From Paenibacillus sabinae T27 (GTDB lineage: Bacteria > Bacillota > Bacilli > Paenibacillales > Paenibacillaceae): DNA of 64,000 bases. The notes under the pieces were generated by a model. It was not told the DNA's origin. It did not search any database and saw nothing but the letters and a program-made list of their open reading frames with translations. Location of the stretch: contig NZ_CP004078.1 of the NCBI RefSeq assembly GCF_000612505.1, positions 3,201,252 to 3,265,251 of the forward strand. The letters are read 5' to 3'. Both the position numbers and the translations under genes were made by a program. This document shows positions 17,759 through 27,364 of the stretch, piece by piece. Position 1 is the stretch's first letter. Each line of letters starts with the position of its first letter.

Positions 17759-19162
17759 CTATTTAACGACCTGAACCAGTCTTGGAGCTATGTCTTGCAG
17801 CGGCAAAATATAACTGACGCACTGCAGTTCGACCGCAGAACGCGGCATTCCGTAAACAACGCAGGTTTCCTCGCTCTCGGCAAAGGTTGACGTGACGCCG
17901 GCGTCGTATAAGGACTTCATCATCTTGGCGCCATCGCCTCCCATTCCGGTCATGATCACCGCATGACGCTCCAGGGAATCGAGCGGGAGCAAGGATTCGA
18001 ACAACGTATCTACCGATGGCCGGTGCCCGTTTCGCGCCTCCTCTTTCGTCAGGCTGATGGTAAACTGTCCGCCAGCTGCTTCCGTCACTTTCATATGGTA
18101 GCCTCCCGGCGCGATATAGGCCGCTCCCTTCTTCAGAATCATTCCTTGCTCCGCCTCCATGACATCCAGCGGGCTGAATGTATTTAGCCGCTGGGCTAGC
18201 GACTTGGTGAAGTTGGGAGGCATATGCTGCACTATGACGATCGGTGCGGGAAAATCGGCCGGAATCTTCTCCAGCAGTGCCTTCAGCGCACGGGGACCGC
18301 CTGTTGAACACCCGACGGCCACAAGCTTATCCAGCCCCTTTGCATCCGGTTTGCGTTCCTTGGCAGCTGCAGAAGGAATGTCCGGAGCTGTACCTGAGAT
18401 GGGAGACTTGGGCCTTGGAACATTGCCTGCAGGGGTCTCCGTCTTTGGCTTCAAGAGTGCCTTGCTGAGTCCGGCCGCCGGCGGCTTCGCTGCTGGCGGA
18501 ACGGCCTTGAACCGGTCCCCGCTCCGGACAGGCTTGTTCTCACTCTGGAGATCTTCCGGTGCTCCGATATCCGGCGAGTGTGTCTCGCGGGGCGTCTTCG
18601 CTACTTGCCGCGGCAGTCTCTCCGCTTTGGTCTCACTGCCTCCTACAGGCTTGTCCGCGGGTTTTACTGGCGGCAGCAGAGGAGGAGATTCGGGAATCCG
18701 CGGTACGGGAGGAGCTTCGGCGGCCAGCAGCGCGGAGGCGGAACGGGCTTCCCGGCGTTCGCGTTCCAGCATGGCTTCCTTCATTTGCTCCCTTAACGCT
18801 TCCCCGACGCTGATGATATCGTGAGAGCTGGAAATCGAAGGTTTGCGGATAAAATCGAAAGCTCCGCCTTCCAGCGCCAATATCGTCTCTTTCATCCCTT
18901 CTTCATTTATGCCGGACAGCATAATAACCGGAAGGGGATGGTCAAGCATAATTCTTCTCAACGCCTCCAGGCCGTTCATCTCCGGCATTTCCACGTCCAT
19001 GGTGACAAGATCGGGCTTTAGCTCTTTTACCTTGCCGACCGCTTCCCGGCCGTTTACCGCCGTTCCTGCGACCTGGAATTGGTCATCTTTCTCAATTAAA
19101 TCGGAAATGATTTTGCGCATAAATGCCGAATCATCTACAACCAAAACTCGATATGGCTTCAT
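17759..19162 (-). CDS. cheB: chemotaxis methylesterase CheB
   Basis: 467 aa. The receiver domain spans residues 1-125 with the phosphorylation site Asp56 in LVTMDVEMPEMNG. The methylesterase domain covers about 280-467, with catalytic Ser in VGCSTGGPRAL, His in IVQHMPPNFTKS and Asp in TGMGGDGAKMM. The linker between them is unusually long (~150 residues) and rich in Pro, Ala, Lys and Ser; most CheB proteins are ~350 aa. It removes methyl groups from receptors after activation by CheA. cheR, the matching methyltransferase, is not in the window. 37 bases separate it from flhG. Confidence 0.96.
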   Translation of the reverse strand: MKPYRVLVVDDSAFMRKIISDLIEKDDQFQVAGTAVNGREAVGKVKELKPDLVTMDVEMPEMNGLEALRRIMLDHPLPVIMLSGINEEGMKETILALEGGAFDFIRKPSISSSHDIISVGEALREQMKEAMLERERREARSASALLAAEAPPVPRIPESPPLLPPVKPADKPVGGSETKAERLPRQVAKTPRETHSPDIGAPEDLQSENKPVRSGDRFKAVPPAAKPPAAGLSKALLKPKTETPAGNVPRPKSPISGTAPDIPSAAAKERKPDAKGLDKLVAVGCSTGGPRALKALLEKIPADFPAPIVIVQHMPPNFTKSLAQRLNTFSPLDVMEAEQGMILKKGAAYIAPGGYHMKVTEAAGGQFTISLTKEEARNGHRPSVDTLFESLLPLDSLERHAVIMTGMGGDGAKMMKSLYDAGVTSTFAESEETCVVYGMPRSAVELQCVSYILPLQDIAPRLVQVVK

Positions 19163-19199
19163 GTCATTTCCACCTCTGTCCTCGAATTCAGAACATTTC

Positions 19200-20081
19200 T
19201 TATTTACGTCGAAGCCACTTGCTGATAAAGCCCTTTATTCCTTGAGGTCCCGCCGGGGCAGGAGGCCGCTGGGAGGACAAGTACTGCAGCGTTAATCTGC
19301 GAACATCCTTTGCAGCAACGCTATTCGGATACGCCATCGTGAACGGGATCTGGCGTTTGACCGCCTGAACCACATGCGTGTCGCTGGTGATATAACCGAG
19401 AAACGGGATATCCAGCTGCAGGAACCGCTGGGCGGCCATCCGGATTTTCTCGCTAGTCGCATCCGCTTCCCTGGTGTCAAATGCTTGATTGACGATCAGC
19501 TTGAACGGGACATGGGGATGACTTTTGTGCACCACTTTCATCAGGGCGTAGGCGTCGGTGATCGCCGTCGGCTCGGGCGTTGTGACAACAAGGCAATCGT
19601 CGGCGGAGGCGATGAATTTCATCGTTTCCTTGGACAGACCCGCGCCGGTATCGAAGAGAATAAAGTCCATATCGTCGGCGACCGCGGAAATCTGGGAAGT
19701 GAAGTAATTCAGGTCGCTCTCCGACAGCGAGAACAGTTCCTCCATTCCAGATCCCCCCGCGATAAATGGCAGATGTTCGGGACCGATTTGAATAATCTGC
19801 TCAATTCCGGCTTCTCTGCCCAACAAATGGTAAAGATTGTATGTTGGGGTAACGCCCATCAGCACATCCAAATTGGCCATACCGATATCGGCGTCGAAGA
19901 GAAGAACTTTTTTGCCTAAACTCTTGAGTGACAGCGCAAAATTGAGAGTGAAATTCGACTTCCCTACCCCGCCTTTTCCGCTGCAAACGGTAATAATCCG
20001 CGCCGAATGTTCTCCACTTTCGTTAATCACCCGGTTCTGTCCGGCGACAAGCTGTCGTAACGATTGCGCCTGGTCCATCAT
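19200..20081 (-). CDS. flhG: FlhG (YlxH) MinD-like ATPase controlling flagellar number
   Basis: 293 aa ParA/MinD-family ATPase. The deviant Walker A is CSGKGGVGKSNFTLN near residue 33, and DADIGMANLDVLMG and FDTGAGLSKE are the switch motifs. The C terminus (FISKWLRRK) is amphipathic and could bind membrane. It partners FlhF to set flagellar placement and number. Its ATG overlaps the flhF stop by 4 bases. The N-terminal segment (DQAQSLRQLV) is the region that in this family activates the FlhF GTPase. Confidence 0.95.
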   Translation of the reverse strand: MMDQAQSLRQLVAGQNRVINESGEHSARIITVCSGKGGVGKSNFTLNFALSLKSLGKKVLLFDADIGMANLDVLMGVTPTYNLYHLLGREAGIEQIIQIGPEHLPFIAGGSGMEELFSLSESDLNYFTSQISAVADDMDFILFDTGAGLSKETMKFIASADDCLVVTTPEPTAITDAYALMKVVHKSHPHVPFKLIVNQAFDTREADATSEKIRMAAQRFLQLDIPFLGYITSDTHVVQAVKRQIPFTMAYPNSVAAKDVRRLTLQYLSSQRPPAPAGPQGIKGFISKWLRRK

Positions 20082-21445
20082 TGTTCACCCGCTCCAAGCA
20101 GCAAACCGCACAGCAGCTCTTCGGATGGCAGAAGCAAATCGTCGGGTACATTCTGGCCGTTGGTCATATAGGAAAGCGAAAGCGGGTAATCGTTCAGTAA
20201 ATTAAAGACGGGTCCAAAGCTTCCCGTTTCGTCCAGCTTCGTAATGATGATCTTATCCAGCCGGTATTTGCTGAAATGCTCCGTAATAAGCTTCATGTCC
20301 CTGCTCTTCGATGTGAGGCTGAGGACCAAGTACGTCTCGCTCTTCAATGTCTGCGCGAGCAGACTTTGAAGTTCGGCAACAAGCAGTTCGTTGCGGAAGT
20401 TCCTTCCCGCGGTGTCCATCAGCACCAGATCGCAGCTCTCCAGCCGGGACAATGCCCGCTGCAGATCCCCCGGGGACTGAACAACCTCCAGAGGCACATT
20501 CAGGATGGACGCATACGTACGAAGCTGTTCAACCGCAGAGATGCGGTATGTGTCGGAGGTGATCAACCCGACCTTCCGGCCATGCCGGAACAGCTGGTCC
20601 GCAGCAAGCTTCGCCAAAGTGGTCGTCTTCCCCACACCGGTCGGACCGGCGACGTACAGCAGCTTTGTATCCGGGGCGATTCCCCCTCCAATTCGTGTCG
20701 ACAGGAAATGGAGCACCTGCTCTTTGACCGCCTCATCGAATTTCTCCTGTGGCCACTGCCTTCCGGCTTGATTCCAGGCCTCCAGCACCTCCCCAATCCA
20801 TTCCTCGATCAGCGCCGTGTCCATTTCCTGTTCAATCAGCCGCTCCCGCAGGCGCTCCAGCCGATCCGGCAGCTCCCTTGATTCGGCGGATTGCCGGGCG
20901 ATCCGTTCGATCCACTGCTTCATTTCTTTAATTTCAGTAAGAATACCTTCGTCTGCAGTCCGTTCGGGAATGGCGAAAGTGCTGGAAGGAGCTACCTTAG
21001 GCTGCTCCGGGCCGGCTTCTTCCTCAGCCGCCTGAACCGGCGTTTCTGGCAACAGTTCCGCCTTCTCCGGCAGCACGGCTACTGCGCCCTGTTTCCCGGC
21101 CGCGTCTTGAAGTGCAGCGGCAATTTCGGCAAAGCTTCGTGGCGGCTCCGAAACTCCCGGGGCGGCATTGGCCGATGACGAAGCCGCAGCGTAGGCCTGA
21201 CGGTAGGCGTTCGGGACACCTGCTCTTGGAGCGGCAGGTGAAGCTTCCCGTGCCCCGCCCGCCGTCTTCTTCTGCTCATTTTCAACCGCGGCAACGACTT
21301 CAATTTTCTTTTTTCGGAACATTCCCATGAACCCGCCGGTTCTGATCTCCTTCGTGCTCAGGATTACGGCGTCGCTTCCTAGCTCGCTGCGAATGGAATG
21401 CATGGCGTCCGGCATCGTATCGACAACGTAACGCTTCACTCTCAT
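20078..21445 (-). CDS. flhF: FlhF, SRP-type GTPase of flagellar placement
   Basis: 455 aa. An N-terminal basic segment and a Pro/Ala-rich variable B-domain (to about residue 165) precede the N and G domains of the SRP-GTPase family. The P-loop is [15 protein letters not shown], followed by TSDTYRISAVEQLRTYA, DTAGRN and TKLDETG. FlhF marks the site of flagellar assembly. The genes flhA-flhF-flhG overlap one another by 4 bases, indicating translational coupling. Confidence 0.95.
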   Translation of the reverse strand: MRVKRYVVDTMPDAMHSIRSELGSDAVILSTKEIRTGGFMGMFRKKKIEVVAAVENEQKKTAGGAREASPAAPRAGVPNAYRQAYAAASSSANAAPGVSEPPRSFAEIAAALQDAAGKQGAVAVLPEKAELLPETPVQAAEEEAGPEQPKVAPSSTFAIPERTADEGILTEIKEMKQWIERIARQSAESRELPDRLERLRERLIEQEMDTALIEEWIGEVLEAWNQAGRQWPQEKFDEAVKEQVLHFLSTRIGGGIAPDTKLLYVAGPTGVGKTTTLAKLAADQLFRHGRKVGLITSDTYRISAVEQLRTYASILNVPLEVVQSPGDLQRALSRLESCDLVLMDTAGRNFRNELLVAELQSLLAQTLKSETYLVLSLTSKSRDMKLITEHFSKYRLDKIIITKLDETGSFGPVFNLLNDYPLSLSYMTNGQNVPDDLLLPSEELLCGLLLGAGEQ

Positions 21446-23475
21446 AGATTCACCACTCCAACGCTTTGAATTTCAATATTAGGCTCCAGTTCGCTGTACG
21501 ACAGCACCGGAATATCCTGCATCGTCCGCTCGATCACCTGCCGCAAATACATGCGGATGGTAGGCGAAGTCAACACAATAGGCTGCTGTCCCGACTGCAA
21601 GAGACGGTTGATTTGCTCCATTAGACGCTGATACACCGTTTGGGTAGAGACGGGATCAAGTGCCAGATAACTGCCGTGCTCCGATTGCTGAACGCTTTCG
21701 GCGATCTTTTTCTCAAGCGACGGTCCTACTGTAATCACCTTCAGCGTTTCTCCCGATTGTGAGAACTGTTGGGTGATCTGTCTTGACAAAGCCTGCCTTA
21801 CATACTCCGTAAGAACATCAGGATCTTTCGTATAAGTGCCATAATCGGCAAGGGTTTCAAAAATGGTAACCAAGTCCCGGATCGAAATCTTTTCACGCAG
21901 CAGCTTGGCCAGCACTTTCTGCAAATCCCCGATGGTGAGAACGGAAGGAATCAGTTCATCGACCAGAACAGGATAATTTTCGCGAATATTGTCGACGAGC
22001 GTTTTCGTTTCCTGCCGCCCGATCAGTTCATGGCCATGACGCTTGATCAGCTCGGTCAAGTGAGTAGCCACGACGGATGGCGGGTCCACCACGGTATAGC
22101 CCGCAAGTTCAGCCCGTTCCTTAACCGATTCATCGATCCACAAAGCAGGCAATCCGAACGACGGTTCGACCGTTTCAATGCCGGTAATCGACTCGTCATC
22201 ATACCCGGGACTCATTGCCAAATAGTGATTAAGTAGTAATTCACCGCCGCCGACCTGATTTCCTTTTATTTTTATGACATATTCATTCGGTTTTAGTTGA
22301 ATATTGTCGCGAATGCGAATAACCGGTACGACAAGTCCCATTTCAAGCGCGCACTGCCGTCGAATCATGATGATTCGATCCAGCAAATCGCCCCCTTGCT
22401 GAGTATCCGCCAGCGGAATCAGCCCGTAGCCGAACTCGAATTCAATCGGGTCGACGCTCAGGAGGCTGATCACGCTCTCCGGACTGCGCACCTCTTCAAT
22501 TTGCTTCTCTTCAACCAGCTGCTCTTCCGCGATGGCCTTACGGCTTAAGTTCTGGGTCATCCTATAAGCGGCGAAGGCCATAAGTCCTGCAAGCGGAAGC
22601 GTGGTGATCGCATGAATCGGTGTAAAAAGTCCCAAAAACGCAACAGTTATCGCCACGATATACAAAAGCTTCGGATAAGACAATAATTGCCCTGTCAAAT
22701 CTTCCGCTAAATTGCCATCCGAAGAAGCCCGAGTTACGATCAAGCCGGCCGCGGTCGAAATGAGCAGAGCAGGTATTTGGCTGACCAGACCGTCCCCGAT
22801 CGTCAGAACGGAATAGGTTGACAGCGCTTCTTGAAAGGGCTTCCCGTGAATGGCAACCCCGATAATAAAGCCGCCGATCAAATTGATCAGCAGAATGATA
22901 ATGCTGGCGATTGCATCTCCCTTGACGAATTTGCTCGCCCCGTCCATCGCCCCGTAGAAGTCAGCTTCACGCTCCACATTTTGCCGGCGCTCACGAGCCT
23001 GCTGCTCGTTGATCATACCCGCGTTTAAATCGGCATCGATGCTCATCTGCTTGCCTGGCATTGCATCCAGCGTAAATCTCGCACCTACCTCGGCAACGCG
23101 TTCCGAACCCTTGGTGATAACGATGAACTGAACAACAACGAGTATCAGAAAAACGATAAAACCGATGGCGATTTGTCCCCGGGCAATCCAGCCTCCGAAC
23201 GTAGCCACAACCGAACCGGCATTGCCCTCGGCCAATATCAGCTTGGTTGTAGAGATGTTCAGTGCCAGGCGGAACAAGGTCGTGATCAGCAGCAGCGACG
23301 GAAAGATGGAGAACTGAAGGGGCTCCTTCGTATTCATCGCCACGAGAATAATCGTAAGCGCAATCGAAATATTGACAATCAGCAGAAAATCGAGGAGTCC
23401 TGAAGGAATAGGCAGAATCATCATCAGCACAATGCCGATAATGCCGATCAACACAGTTAAATCTTTAGCTTTCAA
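21442..23475 (-). CDS. flhA: flagellar export gate protein FlhA
   Basis: 677 aa. FlhA is the largest component of the type III export gate. The N-terminal half has about eight membrane segments with the conserved FHIPEP-type loop (GERVAEVGARFTLDAMPGKQ here as SERVAEVGARFTLDAMPGKQ). The cytoplasmic C-terminal half (from ~residue 320) docks chaperone-substrate complexes. The TTG start follows GGGGAGG with 10-base spacing. It overlaps flhF by 4 bases. Confidence 0.97.
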   Translation of the reverse strand: MKAKDLTVLIGIIGIVLMMILPIPSGLLDFLLIVNISIALTIILVAMNTKEPLQFSIFPSLLLITTLFRLALNISTTKLILAEGNAGSVVATFGGWIARGQIAIGFIVFLILVVVQFIVITKGSERVAEVGARFTLDAMPGKQMSIDADLNAGMINEQQARERRQNVEREADFYGAMDGASKFVKGDAIASIIILLINLIGGFIIGVAIHGKPFQEALSTYSVLTIGDGLVSQIPALLISTAAGLIVTRASSDGNLAEDLTGQLLSYPKLLYIVAITVAFLGLFTPIHAITTLPLAGLMAFAAYRMTQNLSRKAIAEEQLVEEKQIEEVRSPESVISLLSVDPIEFEFGYGLIPLADTQQGGDLLDRIIMIRRQCALEMGLVVPVIRIRDNIQLKPNEYVIKIKGNQVGGGELLLNHYLAMSPGYDDESITGIETVEPSFGLPALWIDESVKERAELAGYTVVDPPSVVATHLTELIKRHGHELIGRQETKTLVDNIRENYPVLVDELIPSVLTIGDLQKVLAKLLREKISIRDLVTIFETLADYGTYTKDPDVLTEYVRQALSRQITQQFSQSGETLKVITVGPSLEKKIAESVQQSEHGSYLALDPVSTQTVYQRLMEQINRLLQSGQQPIVLTSPTIRMYLRQVIERTMQDIPVLSYSELEPNIEIQSVGVVNL

Positions 23476-23493
23476 TGCATTCTACCTCCCCTG

Positions 23494-24582
23494 CTATCTC
23501 TTTCTGCCTTTAAGCTTGTATACATAAGCCAGCACCTCGGCGACCGCCTGGAACAGATCCGCGGGAACCGAATCCCCAATCTCCGACCTTTGAAACAGCG
23601 CCCGTGCAAGCGGCTTGTTCTCCATCGTCATTACGCCGTGTTCCTTGGCAAGCTCACGGATGCGGAGTGCAACATAATCCTGGCCTTTGGCCACAATCTG
23701 CGGCGCCTCCATCTTCGAACCGTCATATTTCAATGCGACAGCGAAATGAGTCGGGTTCGTAATAATGACATCGGCTTTGGGCACTTCCTGCATCATCCGC
23801 TGCATCGCCATCCGGCGCTGGCGCTCCCTAATTTTACCTTTGATCAGCGGATCGCCTTCCATTTTTTTGTATTCGTCCTTGATTTCCTGTTTGGACATTC
23901 TCAGACTCTTCTCATGTTCGTAGCGCTGGTACATATAATCGAGCACTGCCATAATGAATAAGGCCACACCGATTTTGATGCCAAGAACAAGAGTTAATTT
24001 AGCGGTAAAGTGAAAAATGCTCTCCGTGCCGGTATGAGCCAGTGATGCGAAATCTTTTCTCTGCCCCCACAACGTGCTGTATACGAGATAGGCTATGATT
24101 ACCAGCTTTAAGATCGATTTCAGCATTTCGACAAAAGAACGCATGGAAAAAATGTTTTGGAAGCCCTTGATCGGATTGATTTTGCTGAACTTGGGGGTAA
24201 TTCCCTCACCCGTTACCATAAAACCAACCTGTCCCACGCTGGAGGCGAGTGCCATTACAAAGGTAATCCCCATTAAAGGTCCGAGCATAATCAGAATCTG
24301 CATCCCGTATTCGTTCAGCATTTGACGTACATTGGACGGGGTGACCTCCATCGTAAGCCGGTTTAGAAAGACGTCAGTAAACAGCGCCATAACCCGTTCC
24401 TTCAAAAATCCTCCGAACATCATCAGGCTCAGCACCCCGGCAAGCAGGACGATCGAGCCCGAAAGCTCGGCGCTTTTGGCAATTTGACCCTTTCTGCGGG
24501 CATCCTGCCGCTTCTTCGGTGTCGCCCTTTCCGTCTTCTCTCCGCCGAACAGCTGGAGATCGAGTTGATATCGATAGGCCAA
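23494..24582 (-). CDS. flhB: flagellar export switch protein FlhB
   Basis: 362 aa. Four membrane helices lie at about 40-60, 90-118, 150-172 and 195-218. A cytoplasmic domain carries the autocleavage site N276-P-T-H279, cut between Asn and Pro. The piece after cleavage begins PTHFAVALKY and interacts with FliK to switch export from hook to filament substrates. The C-terminal domain is strikingly similar to the small protein at 56136-56438. It lies between fliR and flhA. Confidence 0.97.
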   Translation of the reverse strand: MAYRYQLDLQLFGGEKTERATPKKRQDARRKGQIAKSAELSGSIVLLAGVLSLMMFGGFLKERVMALFTDVFLNRLTMEVTPSNVRQMLNEYGMQILIMLGPLMGITFVMALASSVGQVGFMVTGEGITPKFSKINPIKGFQNIFSMRSFVEMLKSILKLVIIAYLVYSTLWGQRKDFASLAHTGTESIFHFTAKLTLVLGIKIGVALFIMAVLDYMYQRYEHEKSLRMSKQEIKDEYKKMEGDPLIKGKIRERQRRMAMQRMMQEVPKADVIITNPTHFAVALKYDGSKMEAPQIVAKGQDYVALRIRELAKEHGVMTMENKPLARALFQRSEIGDSVPADLFQAVAEVLAYVYKLKGRKR

Positions 24583-24603
24583 TTCCGGCCCTCCTTACTT
24601 CAT

Positions 24604-25401
24604 TTAAGGACTGTTCCCCATCAAGGTGAGCAAATTGCGCATCGATTCGAACATAATATTGAACAGGCTTTGAAAAAGCGCAGCCAGCGTTGGCATTAAC
24701 ACAAGCAGCAGCACCAGACCGACAATGATCTTCAGCGGAACGCCGATGACGAACACATTATACTGCGGCGCGGTTCTAGCCAGATAAGCAAGTCCGATAT
24801 CCGTCAAAAATAGCGCGGCCACGAGTGGAGCGGACATTTGAAACGCGAGCACGAACGACTGCGCGAACGACCGCATCAGGAAATCCGGCAGATTTCCGTT
24901 CATCAATTTCACCAGCAGCTGATTATCCAAAGGCACCCAATGATAACTGTTAATAATGGCATCCAGCAGATAATGGTGACCGTTCATCCCCAGGAACATC
25001 AGCAGCGCGATCATGTATTTAAAATTGCCAAGCAAGGGCGAGGACGCACCCGTCATCGGATCAATGACATTCGCAATCCCGAAGCCGATCTGGATGTCGA
25101 TAAATGAGCCGGCCGTTTGGATCGCCATGAACATCAGATAACCCATATATCCGAGCAGCAGCCCGATCAGGGATTCCCTGATGATCAGCAAAATAATACC
25201 AAGATCTTCGGGCACCGTGACGCCTGTTCCCCTAGCGCTGAATACGATGAGCGAGATGAAAAAGGAAATGCCGATTTTGAACGCTGCTGGTACGCCTCGG
25301 GAAGAAAAGACAGGCACGACAACAAAAAAAGCAGTAATTCGACAAAAAATAAGCAAAAAGACAGGTAAACCTTTCAAGATGGAATCGATCATGGTGTTCA
25401 T
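24604..25401 (-). CDS. fliR: flagellar export protein FliR
   Basis: 265 aa, hydrophobic, with about six membrane segments, part of the FliP5-FliQ4-FliR1 export channel. The family motif region LPVFLLIFCRITAFFVVVPVFS is at the N terminus, and the FQMSAPLVAALFLTDIGLAYLAR segment is typical. It overlaps fliQ by 4 bases and is followed by flhB. Confidence 0.96.
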   Translation of the reverse strand: MNTMIDSILKGLPVFLLIFCRITAFFVVVPVFSSRGVPAAFKIGISFFISLIVFSARGTGVTVPEDLGIILLIIRESLIGLLLGYMGYLMFMAIQTAGSFIDIQIGFGIANVIDPMTGASSPLLGNFKYMIALLMFLGMNGHHYLLDAIINSYHWVPLDNQLLVKLMNGNLPDFLMRSFAQSFVLAFQMSAPLVAALFLTDIGLAYLARTAPQYNVFVIGVPLKIIVGLVLLLVLMPTLAALFQSLFNIMFESMRNLLTLMGNSP

Positions 25402-25667
25402 CCGATATACAAATAAAGATTACCCAGGATCTGGGATGTGAAGTCTGTAAGCTTCGTCACGATCCAGGGACCGAACAGAAGCAGGGCCAGCAGCACGGCG
25501 ACGATTTTGGGGACAAAAGCCAGCGTCTGCTCCTGAATCTGGGTTGTTGCCTGAAAAATACTGATAATCAGTCCGACAACCAGACCGAAAATAAGCATGG
25601 GTGCGCTGATTTCAAGCATCAGATACACCGCCTGACCCGCAAGACCGATAATAAATTCCGTACTGAT
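25398..25667 (-). CDS. fliQ: flagellar export protein FliQ, apparent ATC start
   Basis: 89 aa, two membrane helices, component of the FliPQR export channel. The family motif SIFQATTQIQEQTLAFVPK is intact. Homologous N termini begin M-S-(T/S)-E-F; here those codons read ATC-AGT-ACG-GAA-TTT, with a strong AGGAGG 8 bases before the ATC. The next upstream in-frame codons include a TAG stop and no ATG, GTG or TTG. The first usual start codon is a GTG at 25628, which would lose 13 residues and has no ribosome binding site. Length from the ATC matches the family exactly. It lies 22 bases after fliP. Confidence 0.88.
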   Translation of the reverse strand: MSTEFIIGLAGQAVYLMLEISAPMLIFGLVVGLIISIFQATTQIQEQTLAFVPKIVAVLLALLLFGPWIVTKLTDFTSQILGNLYLYIG

Positions 25668-25689
25668 ATCCTTCGCCTCCTATCTCCTG

Positions 25690-26454
25690 TCAGGTGCCGT
25701 AGCTGAGCAGCAGCGATTTAACCACCAGATACCAACCGTCCACCAGCACAAACAGCATGATTTTAAAAGGCAGCGAGATCATCACTGGCGGAAGCATCAT
25801 CATCCCCATGGCCATCAATGTGCTGGCAACCACGATATCAATAATCAAAAAAGGAATGAAAATCATAAAGCCCATTTGAAAAGCCGTTTTCAATTCACTC
25901 ATTGCAAAAGAAGGCACGAGCACCGTCAGCGGAATATCGGAATAGCTGGCCGGTTTGTTGTTCCCCGTATAGCCGTTGTATTTCATGAACAGCAGCAGGT
26001 CCTTCTCATGCGTATATTTGAACATAAATTTTTTCATCGGATCGGCGGCTTTGTTAAAAGCTTCCGTCTGCGTAATCTGGCCTTTGATATAAGGCTGAAG
26101 CGCCGTCTGATTCACCGTCGAAAAGGTTGGTGCCATAACGAACAGCGTCAGAAAAAGAGCAAGTCCTACAAGCACCTGGTTTGGCGGCATCTGCTGCGTT
26201 CCGAGCGAAGTGCGAATGAAGCCCAGCACGATGACGATCCGGGTAAAGCTGGTCATCAGGACCAAAAAAGCCGGAGCCACGCTCAGAACCGTAACCAGCA
26301 GCAAAATGGAAATGGAACTGGTGCCGCCTTGACTGCCATTTCCTCCAACCTGTATATCTATATTCGGAATCGGCTCGGCGGCATAGATCGGTTGCAGAGC
26401 CAGAAAACTGACTACGCCAATCAGGAGGAAGGCAATTAAAAGCTTTTTGTTCAT
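25690..26454 (-). CDS. fliP: flagellar export protein FliP
   Basis: 254 aa. FliP forms the entrance ring of the export channel. It has an N-terminal signal-like helix (residues 3-25), then three further hydrophobic segments. The motifs TSFTRIVIVLGFIRTSLGTQ, PPNQVLVGLALFLT and the C-terminal LPFKIMLFVLVDGW are family hallmarks. Its start overlaps the fliO stop by 4 bases. Confidence 0.97.
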   Translation of the reverse strand: MNKKLLIAFLLIGVVSFLALQPIYAAEPIPNIDIQVGGNGSQGGTSSISILLLVTVLSVAPAFLVLMTSFTRIVIVLGFIRTSLGTQQMPPNQVLVGLALFLTLFVMAPTFSTVNQTALQPYIKGQITQTEAFNKAADPMKKFMFKYTHEKDLLLFMKYNGYTGNNKPASYSDIPLTVLVPSFAMSELKTAFQMGFMIFIPFLIIDIVVASTLMAMGMMMLPPVMISLPFKIMLFVLVDGWYLVVKSLLLSYGT

Positions 26455-26960
26455 AATTTCCCCTGCCTGTCCTTTTGGTCTTCGCCGCCAAGCAGCTCCT
26501 CGATCTGCTTGTTCCGGTCCGGAGCGGATCGCAGCTTGGACTGCAGCAGCTCATAGAAAGAAGAAGTTTCATTCAGCTCCATTTCCTGAGACGGAACTTC
26601 CCCGCGCAGCCTTCCCTTCACCTTGGAAATCAGCGGAACGAGGAAGTTTCCGCCGGAAACGGACTGTTCCTCGAATGCCGATATGATCATCGCCACTTCT
26701 TCGGGATCGGTGATTTTATCCAGAATGGACACATTATCGCCTACGCCGATCAAATAAAGGCTCCCTCCAACTTCAATGATCTGCATCGACTTGCCCGGAC
26801 CGAGCCCCACCGCACCCAGGGTGCGCATGGACCGGCCGCTCATCCAAGTCTGATTGCGCCGTCCCAGAAACCGAATCAGCAGAATGATGATCACGATAAT
26901 GACCGCCAGCACAAAAATAACATTGAGCAGGTTCAGCAAGTAATTGCCTGTGCCGGACAT
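26451..26960 (-). CDS. fliO: flagellar biosynthesis protein FliO
   Basis: 169 aa with one membrane helix near residues 12-29 and a cytoplasmic domain typical of FliO (SMRTLGAVGLGPGKSMQIIE, YLIGVGDNVSILDKI). FliO helps assemble the FliP complex. This Gram-positive version is called fliZ or fliO in Bacillus. It overlaps fliP by 4 bases and follows cheY by 9. Confidence 0.93.
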   Translation of the reverse strand: MSGTGNYLLNLLNVIFVLAVIIVIIILLIRFLGRRNQTWMSGRSMRTLGAVGLGPGKSMQIIEVGGSLYLIGVGDNVSILDKITDPEEVAMIISAFEEQSVSGGNFLVPLISKVKGRLRGEVPSQEMELNETSSFYELLQSKLRSAPDRNKQIEELLGGEDQKDRQGKL

Positions 26961-26969
26961 GGGCTCTTC

Positions 26970-27335
26970 CTACACGCCCAGCGTTTTGTTGATGGCTTCA
27001 ATAACGCGGTCCGCTTGGAAAGGCTTGACAATAAAGTCCTTCGCTCCCGCCTGGATTGCGTCAATAACCATAGCCTGCTGACCCATGGCGGAGCACATAA
27101 TAACCTTGGCGTTGGCGTCCACTTTTTTGATTTCTTTCAGAGCGGCGATACCGTCCATTTCAGGCATGGTAATGTCCATGGTGATCAGGTCGGGACGCAG
27201 TTCTTTGAACTTCTCAATTGCCTGGGAACCGTCCTGAGCCTCTCCTACTACTTCAAATCCATTTTTGGACAAAATGTCGCGAATCATCATTCTCATAAAT
27301 GCAGCATCGTCCACGATCAGAATTCGGTTAGCCAT
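26970..27335 (-). CDS. cheY: chemotaxis response regulator CheY
   Basis: 121 aa single receiver domain. The acidic pair D9-D10, the phosphorylation site Asp54 in LITMDITMPEMDG, the Ser/Thr position in MCSAMGQ and Lys in FIVKPF are all present. Phosphorylated by CheA, it binds the FliM/FliY switch; in Bacillus this promotes smooth swimming. It lies between fliY and fliO. Confidence 0.97.
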   Translation of the reverse strand: MANRILIVDDAAFMRMMIRDILSKNGFEVVGEAQDGSQAIEKFKELRPDLITMDITMPEMDGIAALKEIKKVDANAKVIMCSAMGQQAMVIDAIQAGAKDFIVKPFQADRVIEAINKTLGV

Positions 27336-27364
27336 TTTTACAAAATCCTCCCTAAATTATGCTT

